A stretch of DNA of 64,000 bases from Shimia sp047124445 (GCF_047124445.1 NZ_CP138921.1:1426001-1490000), one strand, 5' to 3'; shown: positions 6,839 through 15,347, counted from the stretch's first letter. The notes: generated from the letters alone by a model not told the origin. Program-made: numbers and translations.

Positions 6839-7531
6839 ATGTTTTCCCGCGACGCCCTCGCCTATGACCCGATCCCCCTGCCCGATCATGTTGACTTGGA
6901 TGACGCGGCATCCCGCAAAGCGGCGCAGGCGTTTTTTGATGTCATGGCACAGCGCCACACCGTGCGCGACTATGACACCACACCGATCCCACGCGACATC
7001 ATCGAAACCTGTATCAAGACCGCTGGCCGCGCGCCCTCTGGCGCCAATCACCAGCCGTGGAGCTTTGCCGCAATTTCCAATCCAGCGCTCAAGGCCCGCA
7101 TCCGGGCGGAGGCCGAGGAAGAAGAGCGCAAGTTTTATGACGGCGGCGCCGGGGATGAATGGATCAAAGCACTCGAGCCCATCGGCACCAACGACCACAA
7201 ACCCCATCTGACAGATGCGCCGTGGCTGATTGTGGTCTTTGCCCAACGCTATGGCGAGTTTGAGGACGGCACCCGCTACAAGAACTACTATGTGCCGGAG
7301 AGCGTCGGCATTGCTTGCGGCTTCCTGATTGCCGCCCTGCACCACGCGGGCCTATCGGTGCTGACCCACACGCCCAACCCGATGAAATTTCTCAACGGCA
7401 CGCTGAACCGCCCAGCGTCCGAAAAGCCAATCATGATCCTCGCCGTTGGCAAGGCACGCGCAGACGCCCAAGTACCCGCGGTCGCGAAAATCAAAAAACC
7501 TTTGGAAGAGATCCTGACAGTCTGGGAGTGA
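6839..7531 (+). CDS. Nitroreductase-fold flavoprotein, iodotyrosine deiodinase-like
   Basis: 230 residues, preceded by AAAGGAG. The FMN-binding opening is TAGRAPSGANHQPWSF. Unlike general nitroreductases, it matches the iodotyrosine deiodinase (IYD) subfamily along its length. The IYD lid triad can be placed at Glu96, Tyr100 and Lys121, with the same spacing as human Glu157, Tyr161 and Lys182. The sequence HAGLSVLTHTPNPMKFLNGTLNRPASEK also follows IYD. Such enzymes reductively dehalogenate mono- and di-halotyrosines; bacterial members are known. No halotyrosine pathway is visible beside it, so the physiological substrate is inferred. Confidence 0.8.
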   Translation: MFSRDALAYDPIPLPDHVDLDDAASRKAAQAFFDVMAQRHTVRDYDTTPIPRDIIETCIKTAGRAPSGANHQPWSFAAISNPALKARIRAEAEEEERKFYDGGAGDEWIKALEPIGTNDHKPHLTDAPWLIVVFAQRYGEFEDGTRYKNYYVPESVGIACGFLIAALHHAGLSVLTHTPNPMKFLNGTLNRPASEKPIMILAVGKARADAQVPAVAKIKKPLEEILTVWE

Positions 7532-7861
7532 TCAGCGACGGATCTGACGCTGTTGCCGGGTGCGGCGGTCAATCTTGACCGGCACCGGCTCCGCCAGCAT
7601 CACCGGCAGCGCGCTGCGCTTGCCACCACCAGGCTGGCTGTCATCCTTCATGCGCATGATCGCAATGCCAAACTGCACCCCGGCAAAGACAATGCCGTTG
7701 AGCACCCACATGACGATCACCGCCAAAATGCCTTCAGAGCTACTGCTCACCAGGTGCCAGAGATTGGCCACGTTAAAATACAGCAGCATCGCCACAAAAG
7801 CGGCGGAAATGGCGAACCCGATGGCCACCTGACGGATGTAGAGTGAAATCAGCTTTGGCAT
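7532..7861 (-). CDS. Small two-helix membrane protein, uncharacterised
   Basis: 109 residues with two predicted membrane segments (about residues 10-30, VAIGFAISAAFVAMLLYF, and 45-68, ILAVIVMWVLNGIVFAGVQF) and a basic, proline-containing cytoplasmic tail ending RRTRQQRQIRR. It ends exactly against the nitroreductase stop (convergent). I do not recognise a function; the pattern is that of conserved hypothetical proteins of Rhodobacteraceae. Confidence 0.7.
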   Translation of the reverse strand: MPKLISLYIRQVAIGFAISAAFVAMLLYFNVANLWHLVSSSSEGILAVIVMWVLNGIVFAGVQFGIAIMRMKDDSQPGGGKRSALPVMLAEPVPVKIDRRTRQQRQIRR

Positions 7862-7954
7862 GGCAGTGCCTCCTCACACACCATTAAACGACAGCCGTTT
7901 CAAAACGGCAAGTCACAGCTGCGCGACACATTGGCCGCACCTGGGCCAAAGCGC

Positions 7955-7982
7955 AAAAAACGCGCAACCTTCCGATTGCGCG
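7955..7982 (-). terminator. Intrinsic terminator after nusB
   Basis: On the minus strand CGCGCAA, an 8-nt loop and TTGCGCG form a 7-bp stem followed directly by TTTTTT. It sits 40 nt beyond the nusB stop and would end the ribB-ribH-nusB transcript. Confidence 0.8.
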
Positions 7983-8021
7983 CCACAGTGACTTAGCAAA
8001 GTTAACGGAGGATAAACCGCC

Positions 8022-8492
8022 CTAAAACGCCTCTGGCTTGGCTTCGCGCGCCATGTGATCCAGCACCGCGTTCACAAATTTGCCCTCTTTGCCGTCCGGG
8101 AAGAAGGCGTTGGCAATCGCCACATATTCAGTGATCGCCACTTTGGCTGGCACGTCGCTTTGCAACAGCTCGGCACCCGCCGCACGGAACAGCGCCCGCA
8201 GGGTTGGGTCGATCCGATCAATTGGCCACTTCGCCACCAGAGCGCGGTCGGTCATCTGGTCAATCGGCGCCTGATAGTTCACCGCATCTTCGATGGTTTT
8301 GCGGAAGTGATCCACATCGCCTTCGATCATGTCAGTGCCATCGTCCACCTCGGCACCAAACCGGTGATCCAGAAACTCCACCCGCACCTGATCCACGGTC
8401 TGGCCGGAGTGCTCCATCTGAAAGAGCGCCTGCACCGCATAAAGGCGGGAAGCGGATTTCATCTTGCGTTTCTGGTTACCGGATAGGGTCAT
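8022..8492 (-). CDS. nusB: Transcription antitermination factor NusB
   Basis: 156 residues, all-helical. The N-terminus (SASRLYAVQALFQMEHSG) and the C-terminal PAKVAITEYVAIANAFFPDGKEGKFVNAVLD are typical NusB. It binds boxA RNA with NusE/S10 in antitermination complexes on rRNA operons. Its start overlaps the ribH stop by 4 nt, the usual ribH-nusB coupling. It is the last gene of the unit and is followed by an intrinsic terminator. Confidence 0.97.
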   Translation of the reverse strand: MTLSGNQKRKMKSASRLYAVQALFQMEHSGQTVDQVRVEFLDHRFGAEVDDGTDMIEGDVDHFRKTIEDAVNYQAPIDQMTDRALVAKWPIDRIDPTLRALFRAAGAELLQSDVPAKVAITEYVAIANAFFPDGKEGKFVNAVLDHMAREAKPEAF

Positions 8493-9040
8493 GCCGTCGG
8501 ATTGTCCTTGAGTTCACCAGCGATCTTGATTTCCTCAGAAGCGGGCATAAAGCCGACTCCCTTGCGCTGAGCGCCCCACTTACGGCTCAACGCCACAAGA
8601 TGCAAGGCCGCAGCCGCCGCGCCGCAGCCTTTGTTTTGATCCTTAGGATCGGCACGCACTTCGGCCTGCTTGCGGTTTTCCACGGTCAAGATGCCATTGC
8701 CAATGCACAGACCTTGCAGGCCCAAGAGTTGGATCGCGCGCGAGCTGTCGTTGCACACGGTTTCATAGTGTGTAGTTTCACCCCGAATGACACAGCCCAA
8801 AGCCACATAGCCATCAAAGTTGCTCATGCGCTCGGCGATGCCAATTGCGGTTGGGATTTCGAGCGCGCCGGGCACTTCAACCACCTCATAGGTGCCACCT
8901 ACCGCTTCGATCTCGGCCACAGCACCGGCGAGCATATTGTCGGCGATGTCCTTGTAATAAGGCGACATCACAATCGCCAGCTTCACCGGCTTATCAAATT
9001 CCGCACGCGGCATGATGTAGTGTTTTTCAGCGCCAGCCAT
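8489..9040 (-). CDS. ribH: 6,7-dimethyl-8-ribityllumazine synthase
   Basis: 183 residues, including an N-terminal extension of about 15 residues. Motifs VPGALEIPTAIGIA and GCVIRGETTHYETVCNDSS (with the catalytic His) are diagnostic. It condenses 5-amino-6-ribitylaminouracil with dihydroxybutanone phosphate in riboflavin synthesis. The gene lies 3 nt after ribB and overlaps nusB by 4 nt. Confidence 0.96.
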   Translation of the reverse strand: MAGAEKHYIMPRAEFDKPVKLAIVMSPYYKDIADNMLAGAVAEIEAVGGTYEVVEVPGALEIPTAIGIAERMSNFDGYVALGCVIRGETTHYETVCNDSSRAIQLLGLQGLCIGNGILTVENRKQAEVRADPKDQNKGCGAAAAALHLVALSRKWGAQRKGVGFMPASEEIKIAGELKDNPTA

Positions 9041-9043
9041 GAC

Positions 9044-10165
9044 TTATTCCTCCGTCAGGATCGGGCGTGTGCCCACAATGGACAGCCCATAGGCGTCCAG
9101 ACCAAGATACTTTGTTTGCGGACTGTCCGTCAGCAGGATCAGCTCAGAACAGCCCAGATTGGACAGGATCTGCGCGCCCAGACCGGTGCGCTTCACCGTG
9201 CGTGGGCCTTCGTCCTCTTCCGCATAAAGGCTGTGGCGTACTTCGCGGAACAGGCAGACAACGCCCCGGCCCTCTTCGGCAATCTTGCGCATCGCCGCAG
9301 GCAACTCGTTTACAGACTTCGGGCCCAAACCCAATACATCGCTCGCTTCATGCAACGCATGGGTCCGCGCCAGAACCGGTGCATCGGTGCTAATGTCGCC
9401 TTTGATCATCACAACGTGCTCAATGCCGTGGATCTGGTCGGTGAAAATCCGCATCTCCCAGTCGCCGCCATACTCAGACGTCACAGTTTCGCGCGAGGTT
9501 TCAACCACCTCATTGTCGTTGCGCGAGCGATAGGCGATCAGATCGCTGATCGTACCAATCTTCATGTCGTGCTTCTTGGCAAACTCGACCAACTCCGGCA
9601 GACGCGACATGGTGCCGTCTTCGTTCATGATCTCACAGATCACCGCGCTGGGGTGACAGCCGGCCAGACGGGAAATATCCACCGACGCTTCGGTGTGCCC
9701 AGCCCGCACCAGCACGCCGCCACGCTTGGCGCGCAGCGGGAACACGTGACCCGGCGTGGCAATTGCCGCCATGGTGTTCTGCTCGTTGATCGCCGTGGCA
9801 ATGGTCAGCGCGCGGTCGCCGGCAGAAATCCCGGTGCTCACCCCTTCGCGCGCCTCAATCGACACGGTGAAGGCGGTTTCGTGACGGGACGAGTTGTTCA
9901 CCGCCATCATCGGCAGGCCCAGACGGTCAATGCGCTCGGCCGTCATTGGCAGACAGATCAGCCCGCGCCCGTGCGTGGCCATGAAGTTGATCGCATCCGC
10001 GTCGGCAAATTCGGCCGGGATGATCAGATCGCCTTCGTTCTCGCGATCTTCATGGTCCACAAGGATATACATCTTGCCCGCTTTGGCGTCGGCAATGATC
10101 TCTTCAATTGGGCTGATCGCGTCGCGCAGGCTCTGCTCAACGGGTCCGGGCTGTTCAAAGGACAT
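9044..10165 (-). CDS. ribB: 3,4-dihydroxy-2-butanone-4-phosphate synthase with degenerate GTP cyclohydrolase II domain (RibBX type)
   Basis: 373 residues. The first 200 hold an intact RibB: DHEDRENEGDLIIPAEF, THGRGLICLP, TPGHVFPLRA and RAGHTEASVD. The second half aligns with the position of GTP cyclohydrolase II, but the zinc site is gone: where RibA has H-S-E-C ... C-D-C, this protein has ARTHALHEASDVLGLGPKSV without cysteines. It should therefore make dihydroxybutanone phosphate only, and a separate RibA must exist. Fusions of this kind are known as RibBX in proteobacteria. It heads the ribB-ribH-nusB unit. Confidence 0.93.
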   Translation of the reverse strand: MSFEQPGPVEQSLRDAISPIEEIIADAKAGKMYILVDHEDRENEGDLIIPAEFADADAINFMATHGRGLICLPMTAERIDRLGLPMMAVNNSSRHETAFTVSIEAREGVSTGISAGDRALTIATAINEQNTMAAIATPGHVFPLRAKRGGVLVRAGHTEASVDISRLAGCHPSAVICEIMNEDGTMSRLPELVEFAKKHDMKIGTISDLIAYRSRNDNEVVETSRETVTSEYGGDWEMRIFTDQIHGIEHVVMIKGDISTDAPVLARTHALHEASDVLGLGPKSVNELPAAMRKIAEEGRGVVCLFREVRHSLYAEEDEGPRTVKRTGLGAQILSNLGCSELILLTDSPQTKYLGLDAYGLSIVGTRPILTEE

Positions 10166-10314
10166 AAGGTCTCTCCGCTTGGTTGCGGCTGAGATAGACT
10201 ATGCGGCAAGCGATTGCCAGTGCAGCCACGACGCCCCGGCGCTCAAAAACGCAACGGCATTGTGCGCGGATGCGCAAGCACGCGGGTGTTTGCGCTCACT
10301 TTTGGGTTGGCAGT

Positions 10315-10393
10315 CAGGCTCAGCCTGTGCTGAGCCTGAAAAGGGGCGCTGCCCCTTCTTGGCGATGCCAATTCATCCCCGGGATATTTGGGG
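10315..10393 (+). repeat. Bipartite intergenic repeat, copy 2
   Basis: Two hairpins, CAGGCTCAG/CTGAGCCTG (10315-10338) and AAGGGGC/GCCCCTT (10341-10357), are followed by the core CCCCGGGATATTTGGGG (10377-10393) and the tail AAGGAGAAG. It lies in the 239-bp gap between the ribB start and the stop of the GST gene. I see no other feature in that gap. Confidence 0.85.
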
Positions 10394-10404
10394 AAGGAGA
10401 AGAC

Positions 10405-11121
10405 TTAACAGCACCCAGAAGCGGCGGTTCCGCAGCCCCTTACCGCGGCCACGTGCGGCGCTTCGTCTTTCATCCCGCGCCCAAGATAGGTCACATCCGC
10501 CAGATAGAAGCTGGTGAAGGCCTCTTCAAAGTCCTCGGAAACCGCTTTCTGCGCCAGGCCAGTTTCCATGATCGCTGCCTGCCAGGCCTGGGTTTTGGGA
10601 CGCCCTTCGAGAAAATCATAGCCGGTGTGATCCGTGATGATCTGCGCCCGGTGCAGCAGCACCAGCCAGGCAATATCCACGACACCGATTTGCTCACCGC
10701 CGAAGAACGGCCCCTCGCCAAGCGCCTCTTCGATCTTGTCAAAGGCTGTGCCAAGTTTCGCCGATTTCTCCGCCAAGGTTTCCGCATCCCGGCTGCGCAT
10801 GGTGCCACATTGCACAAGGTAATTCTTTGCCGCCAAGTAACTCCACGCTCGGTTCAACGCCTTCTGCTCCAGCGAGACATTCGCCTGAAGCGGTGCATAC
10901 GCCTCTTCGATATACTCAATGATGGCCTCACTCTCAAACAGCGCCACGCCACCCTCGGTCACCATCACCGGCACCTGCCCATTGGGCGAGATGTCCAAAA
11001 ACCACTGTGGCTTGTCCGACAGCGAGATGTACTCGACCTGATAGTCCAACCCTTTGGCCTCCAGCAGCGCCGTGACCCGTTGCACAAACGGGCAGATTTT
11101 GAAGCTTACAATTCTGATCAT
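10405..11121 (-). CDS. Glutathione S-transferase-like protein with Cys-rich tail
   Basis: 238 residues from ATG 11121, after AAAGGACAAAGAC; a longer frame from 11250 lacks support. The N-terminal thioredoxin-like domain has the Cys-Pro-Phe active site (FKICPFVQRV) of omega/beta-type GSTs, followed by SPNGQVPVMV and ESEAIIEYIEE for glutathione binding, then an all-helical C-terminal domain. The last ten residues, GCGTAASGCC, form an unusual cysteine-rich tail. It probably acts in glutathione-dependent thiol chemistry in the cytoplasm; the substrate is unknown. Confidence 0.87.
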   Translation of the reverse strand: MIRIVSFKICPFVQRVTALLEAKGLDYQVEYISLSDKPQWFLDISPNGQVPVMVTEGGVALFESEAIIEYIEEAYAPLQANVSLEQKALNRAWSYLAAKNYLVQCGTMRSRDAETLAEKSAKLGTAFDKIEEALGEGPFFGGEQIGVVDIAWLVLLHRAQIITDHTGYDFLEGRPKTQAWQAAIMETGLAQKAVSEDFEEAFTSFYLADVTYLGRGMKDEAPHVAAVRGCGTAASGCC

Positions 11122-11270
11122 TGTCTTTGTCCTTTTGATCTCTTTGACCTGAAGACGCGCGGGACCGGGAAAAGACGACGGATTTCTCAAACTTTTCTCA
11201 TCAGCCTTGGTTTTTCTGCGATCCCTCCGCATACTGCCTTTAAATTTCACGTATTTTTTTGGAGAGCCCC

Positions 11271-12518
11271 ATGTCTTTGCGCACTGTATCTTTTGCCGCC
11301 CTGGCCGCCGCCTGCCTCGCCCTGCCTGCCTTTGGCAGCGAAGAAAGTAAAACCTGGGAGGCCAGCCCGGAAGCCACGCAGTTTGTGAAAGACACCATTG
11401 TGCTTGGCATGTTGGCCAGCCCCTACGGCACCGGCTGGACCGAATATGAGCAGTTACACAGCTACTTCCAACGGGCGCGAGACAACGGCATCACCGGCCA
11501 TGAAATGACCCTCGCCGCCGCCGACATGTCCTGGGAGACCTTTCTGGAGCAGCACTACCACTTCCGCGCCGCCATGGCGCAGCAGCCGGAAAACTACCTT
11601 ATTGTGAACGAAACCCGCGACATCGAGGCCGCGCATCTTCAAGGCAAAACCGCGGTGATCTGGAACAGCCAGACCGCCACCATCCTCAACGGCGATCTGA
11701 AAAAGATGGCGGCCCTCAAGGACATTGGCATAAAATCCATGATCCTCGCTTACAACGACATCTTCCGCACTGGCTCTGGCCAGTTGGCCGCCCAAAATGG
11801 TCGCGACATTGGCCTCACGCCGTGGGGCAAAAAGGTGATCGATGAAATGGTGCGCTTTGGCATCTTATTGGATCTCAGCCACACCGGGTCCAAAACCGCC
11901 AATGACGCCATGGACTACATGGATGAAACCTACCCCGGCGTGCCTTACGTTTACACCCACTCCGTCCCGGCGGGTCTCTACAAAAATGAACCCGATGCCA
12001 CGCCGCAAGGCTGCTACCGCACCATCCCCGATGACGAAGCCCTGCGCGCGGCCAAATCCGGCGGCTACATCTCGCCCACATTTACGGAATGGATGATGGA
12101 CGGCATCTGGCCGGACAACATCTCCCCTACACAGGCCGCGGACATGATCGACTACTATGTGAAGCTGGTGGGCGTGGACCACGTCGGCATCGCCACCGAT
12201 GACATGTTCTCCACCCAGCTGGTGGTCGACTTCGCCAAAGCCAACGCTGACATGTACAACGACGGCGGCTATATGATCGACGCGTTTAACAAAGGCGCCA
12301 CCGGCAACGGCGAACTCGCGAAAATCCTCGCCGCCATCACCGACGATCTCTGGGGGCGCGGCTACACCAACGAAGACCTCGCCAAAATCTACGGCGGCAA
12401 CAAGATGCGCGTCTTTGCCCAGGTTTGGGAAGGCAAACCACCAGAACAGTTCCTGCAAGAATATCCCGAACGCCTGCGCCTGCGTCAGGAGTTGGAAGGC
12501 AAGTTCTTCAACCGCTGA
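11271..12518 (+). CDS. Exported peptidase M19 (membrane dipeptidase)-like protein lacking some metal ligands
   Basis: 415 residues from ATG 11271. A signal peptide is clear (TVSFAALAAACLALPAFGSE). The M19 fold is recognisable from GLTPWGKKVIDEMVRFGILLDLSH, YTHSVPAGLYK and VDHVGIATDDMFS, which supply the later histidines and the C-terminal Asp. However, the early His-x-Asp zinc ligands and the bridging Glu are not where the family has them (DTIVLGMLASPYGTG and IWNSQTATILN instead). It may be a pseudoenzyme or use a different metal site. It probably acts in the periplasm and is convergent with sigZ, 6 bp away. Confidence 0.8.
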   Translation: MSLRTVSFAALAAACLALPAFGSEESKTWEASPEATQFVKDTIVLGMLASPYGTGWTEYEQLHSYFQRARDNGITGHEMTLAAADMSWETFLEQHYHFRAAMAQQPENYLIVNETRDIEAAHLQGKTAVIWNSQTATILNGDLKKMAALKDIGIKSMILAYNDIFRTGSGQLAAQNGRDIGLTPWGKKVIDEMVRFGILLDLSHTGSKTANDAMDYMDETYPGVPYVYTHSVPAGLYKNEPDATPQGCYRTIPDDEALRAAKSGGYISPTFTEWMMDGIWPDNISPTQAADMIDYYVKLVGVDHVGIATDDMFSTQLVVDFAKANADMYNDGGYMIDAFNKGATGNGELAKILAAITDDLWGRGYTNEDLAKIYGGNKMRVFAQVWEGKPPEQFLQEYPERLRLRQELEGKFFNR

Positions 12519-12524
12519 TCTGGC

Positions 12525-13070
12525 TCAACACCCGCCACAACGCTTTTCTCTGGGCGTCGCCTCCAGGATCTCTCCCTTGGCGCCCAGCTCTAACGCACAG
12601 CAGGCCCGATACTGCTCCGCCATCTTCTCCCGCGCGGCCTTCACGCGGGATTTGAGCGTGCTGTAGGCCAATCCCATTTCAGCGGCGACCTCTTTCTGAC
12701 GCCGCCCGTCCAAGTCCACCGCCCGCAGCAGCTCCGCATCTTCCTCAGGCAGCGCAGATAGAAACACGCGCACGCAGCCCTCCAACTCCCGCAGCGCACC
12801 CGCTTCTTCAGCGTCGCCGTACCAAAGGTCATCCGCATTCACCGCCTGTGCCTTGCCTCGCGCGCGGTAAAAATCCACCGTCGCGTTGCGTGCCACCTGA
12901 AACAGCCAGGCCCTTAGCGCCGCCGGATCACGGACGTCAGACAAATGCGCATGGGTCTTGATCAGGATGTCCTGCAGCAAGTCATCCACATCCGCCTCAT
13001 TGGCCACCCGCTTGCGCAGAAAGCCCCGCAAGGCACCGCTGTAGTTCTGCCAAATCTGATCCAGCTGCAT
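12525..13070 (-). CDS. sigZ: ECF sigma factor, SigZ-like, with C-terminal cysteines
   Basis: 181 residues from ATG 13070; ATG 13088 is an alternative and a longer reading is unlikely. Region 2 is visible (ADVDDLLQDILIKTHAHL, ALRAWLFQVARNATVDFYR) and region 4 (RRQKEVAAEMGLAYSTLKSRVKAAREK). The C-terminus carries YRACCALEL and ends KRCGGC, like the cysteine-rich tail of SigZ proteins, suggesting metal or redox sensing within the sigma factor. No anti-sigma gene is adjacent. It would direct RNA polymerase to an unknown regulon. Confidence 0.87.
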   Translation of the reverse strand: MQLDQIWQNYSGALRGFLRKRVANEADVDDLLQDILIKTHAHLSDVRDPAALRAWLFQVARNATVDFYRARGKAQAVNADDLWYGDAEEAGALRELEGCVRVFLSALPEEDAELLRAVDLDGRRQKEVAAEMGLAYSTLKSRVKAAREKMAEQYRACCALELGAKGEILEATPREKRCGGC

Positions 13071-13164
13071 CTCACCTGTCCCGCGCATTGCTCCCCCAAA
13101 AATTGGGGCGTTGAATGACAGACTGCAAGACCCGCCTCTAAATGCACGGTCCAGCATTCACAGT

Positions 13165-13199
13165 CCCAAAATATCCCGGGGGTCTGGGGGCTGGCCCCC
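13165..13199 (-). repeat. Bipartite intergenic repeat, copy 3 (reverse)
   Basis: Read on the minus strand: hairpin GGGGGC/GCCCCC (13186-13199), then the core with one extra T (CCCCCGGGATATTTTGGG, ending at 13165), then ACTGTGAAT. It sits between sigZ and ribE, 31 bp from a copy of the separate 52-bp repeat. Confidence 0.85.
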
Positions 13200-13230
13200 G
13201 GCCTTCAAAATCTTAACGCCAGCCACCGAT

Positions 13231-13282
13231 GCAACAGGCGCCAAAAACGCACCTCCGCAAAACAGCTGCGATACAGACGCTA
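13231..13282 (-). repeat. 52-bp phased repeat, copy A
   Basis: This segment matches 43972-44023 at 45 of 52 positions without gaps, and matches 54180-54231 in the opposite orientation. It contains three adjacent roughly 11-bp units related to ATACAGACGC, followed on the minus strand by GCGGAGGTGCGTTTTTGG. It lies 31 bp 3' of the ribE stop. Confidence 0.85.
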
Positions 13283-13313
13283 TACCGACGTGTTGCCTCC
13301 ACCGTTCGATGGC

Positions 13314-13904
13314 TTAAGACGACATCTCCGCAAGCCGCGCCACATAGCGCGCCAAGGTGTCAATCTCGAGGTTGATCTTGTCGCCGACTTTGGCATGCCC
13401 CCAGGTGGTGACCTCTTTGGTGTGCGGAATGATATTCACGCCAAAGTCACAGCCATCGACCTCATTCACCGTCAAAGACGTGCCATTCAGCGCCACAGAG
13501 CCTTTGGGCGCAATGAATTTTGCCAGGCTTTCCGGGGCTTTGAAAGTAAACCGCGTGCTGTCACCCTCGTCCTTCATAGCGACAATTTCCGCCACGCCAT
13601 CGACATGGCCGGACACGATATGCCCACCCAACTCGTCGCCCACTTTCAAAGCGCGTTCCAGGTTCACCAGCCGGCCTTCACGCCAATCGCCAAGATTAGT
13701 TTTGGAGACGGTTTCCGCTGAAATTTCAACATCATACCAGTCATCCCCGAGGGCAATCACTGTGAGACACACCCCATCGCTGGCAATCGATGCGCCCAGC
13801 TCAATGCCTTTGGTGTCATAGGCCGTCTTGATGCGCGCCTTCAGATCGCCGCGCTGCTCCAGGGCAACAATTTCGCCAACGTCAGTGATAATTCCGGTAA
13901 ACAC
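13314..13904 (-). CDS. ribE: Riboflavin synthase, alpha chain
   Basis: 196 residues with the internal duplication of the family: MFTGIITDVGEI with SIASDGVCLTVIAL in the first half, and HIVSGHVDG with GSVALNGTSLTVNEV in the second. It dismutates two 6,7-dimethyl-8-ribityllumazine molecules to riboflavin. Here it stands alone, separated from ribD by the kps genes and from ribB-ribH by the GST/M19/sigZ block. The 150-bp region to kpsS is a divergent promoter region. Confidence 0.96.
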   Translation of the reverse strand: MFTGIITDVGEIVALEQRGDLKARIKTAYDTKGIELGASIASDGVCLTVIALGDDWYDVEISAETVSKTNLGDWREGRLVNLERALKVGDELGGHIVSGHVDGVAEIVAMKDEGDSTRFTFKAPESLAKFIAPKGSVALNGTSLTVNEVDGCDFGVNIIPHTKEVTTWGHAKVGDKINLEIDTLARYVARLAEMSS

Positions 13905-14054
13905 GGGCCGCGCTCCATAGCTGTGATCGGCCTAAGACCTACAGCCCGAACCGCCCCAAGACAAGCCGCCCAAGCCGCAGCAAGTCATGACCATATTTTT
14001 GCCACGCCGCTGGGCTAACATTCCCTTAAGAGAAGGCGTATAGGTTTGACCGTT

Positions 14055-15347
14055 ATGACAATTCCGTCCGGCGACAACAAAGTGTTCCTGTTCCTGCAAG
14101 GCCCCCATGGGCCGTTTTTTGCAGCGCTGGCACGTATGTTGCGCCGCTCTGGCGCCACAGTCTGGCGAGTTGGGTTTAACGCCGGGGATCGCGCCTTCTG
14201 GCCGCATCAAAAAAGCTTCATTCCTTATCTGGACACACCCGAGGCCTGGCCGGAGACTTACAAAAAGATCCTGACGGGCAAAGGTGTTACCGACATCGTG
14301 CTCTATGGCGACGTGCGCCCGATCCATGCACAGGCGGTGGAAATCGCCAAAGCCGCTGGCATCCGCGTGCATGTCTTTGAAGAGGGCTATCTGCGCCCCT
14401 ATTGGGTCACCTATGAGCGCGGCGGCTCCAACGGCAACTCCCGCCTGATGAACATGGACATCGCACAGATGGAAAAAGCGCTGGAAGGCTCGGATATGGA
14501 AACGCCGATGCCGCCGGGCCATTGGGGAGACATGCGCCACCACGTCTTCTACGGCGCGCTCTACCATTGGTTTGTGATGTTCACCAACCGCAAGTTCCGT
14601 AATTTCAAACCGCACCGATCCCTTTCGGTCACACGCGAATTTCAGCTGTATTTGCAACGACTTCTGCTGATGCCGTTTCACGCCATCGAACGCCGCATCG
14701 CCACGCTGCGCATCCGTTACGGCGGATTCCCGTATCATCTGGCATTGCTGCAACTCGAACACGACAGCAGTTTTCAGAAGCACTCACCGTTTGACACGAT
14801 GACCGACTTTCTGTCGCTGGTGATCGAAAATTTCGCAGAAAGAGCGCCACAGCATCACCATCTGGTGTTCAAAGCCCACCCTCTTGAGGATGGCCGCGTG
14901 CCCCTACGCAAAGAAATCCGCAAGTTGTCTGCGCAGTTCGGCGTGTCCGAACGTGTGCACTACGTGCGCGGCGGCAAGCTTGCGCAGCTCCTGAATGACA
15001 CCCGCACCGCCGTCACCGTGAACTCCACCGCCGCCCAACAGGTGCTCTGGCGTGGCATTCCGATCAAGGCCTTTGGCGACGCGGTGTTCAACCAGCCCGA
15101 GTTTGTCAGCACGCAGTCTTTGCCGGAATTTTTCGCCGCTGCCATGCGGCCCGACAACCGCGCCTACAAAACTTATCGCCGCTATCTGCTTGAAACCAGT
15201 CAGGTTCCCGGCGGTTTTTACTCCGCGCGTGGCCGCCGCCGTTTGATGCGCCAGGTGGTGGACATGATGCTGTCGGACCACGACCCGTATCAGGCGTTGG
15301 CGGCCGGCACAGCGGCACCACGGCAACAGTTGCGTCTGGTGAAGTAG
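14055..15347 (+). CDS. kpsS: KpsS-like capsule polysaccharide Kdo transferase
   Basis: 430 residues from ATG 14055; TTG 14046 is an alternative. The N-terminus (KVFLFLQGPHGPFFAALARM) and HVFEEGYLRPYWVTYE are typical of KpsS/RkpJ proteins, and the C-terminal half has FKAHPLED and an NSTAAQQVLWRGIP segment. KpsS and KpsC build the poly-Kdo linker that joins group 2-type capsules to their lipid anchor, at the cytoplasmic face of the inner membrane. It begins the kpsS-kpsD-kpsC set, opposite in direction to the flanking rib genes. Confidence 0.9.
   Translation: MTIPSGDNKVFLFLQGPHGPFFAALARMLRRSGATVWRVGFNAGDRAFWPHQKSFIPYLDTPEAWPETYKKILTGKGVTDIVLYGDVRPIHAQAVEIAKAAGIRVHVFEEGYLRPYWVTYERGGSNGNSRLMNMDIAQMEKALEGSDMETPMPPGHWGDMRHHVFYGALYHWFVMFTNRKFRNFKPHRSLSVTREFQLYLQRLLLMPFHAIERRIATLRIRYGGFPYHLALLQLEHDSSFQKHSPFDTMTDFLSLVIENFAERAPQHHHLVFKAHPLEDGRVPLRKEIRKLSAQFGVSERVHYVRGGKLAQLLNDTRTAVTVNSTAAQQVLWRGIPIKAFGDAVFNQPEFVSTQSLPEFFAAAMRPDNRAYKTYRRYLLETSQVPGGFYSARGRRRLMRQVVDMMLSDHDPYQALAAGTAAPRQQLRLVK

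Noticed and set aside
8204..10192. A 662-codon open frame on the plus strand
   Set aside because: It lies antisense across nusB, ribH and ribB, which have strong motifs and coupled starts. Its translation has no domain pattern and reflects GC-rich third positions.
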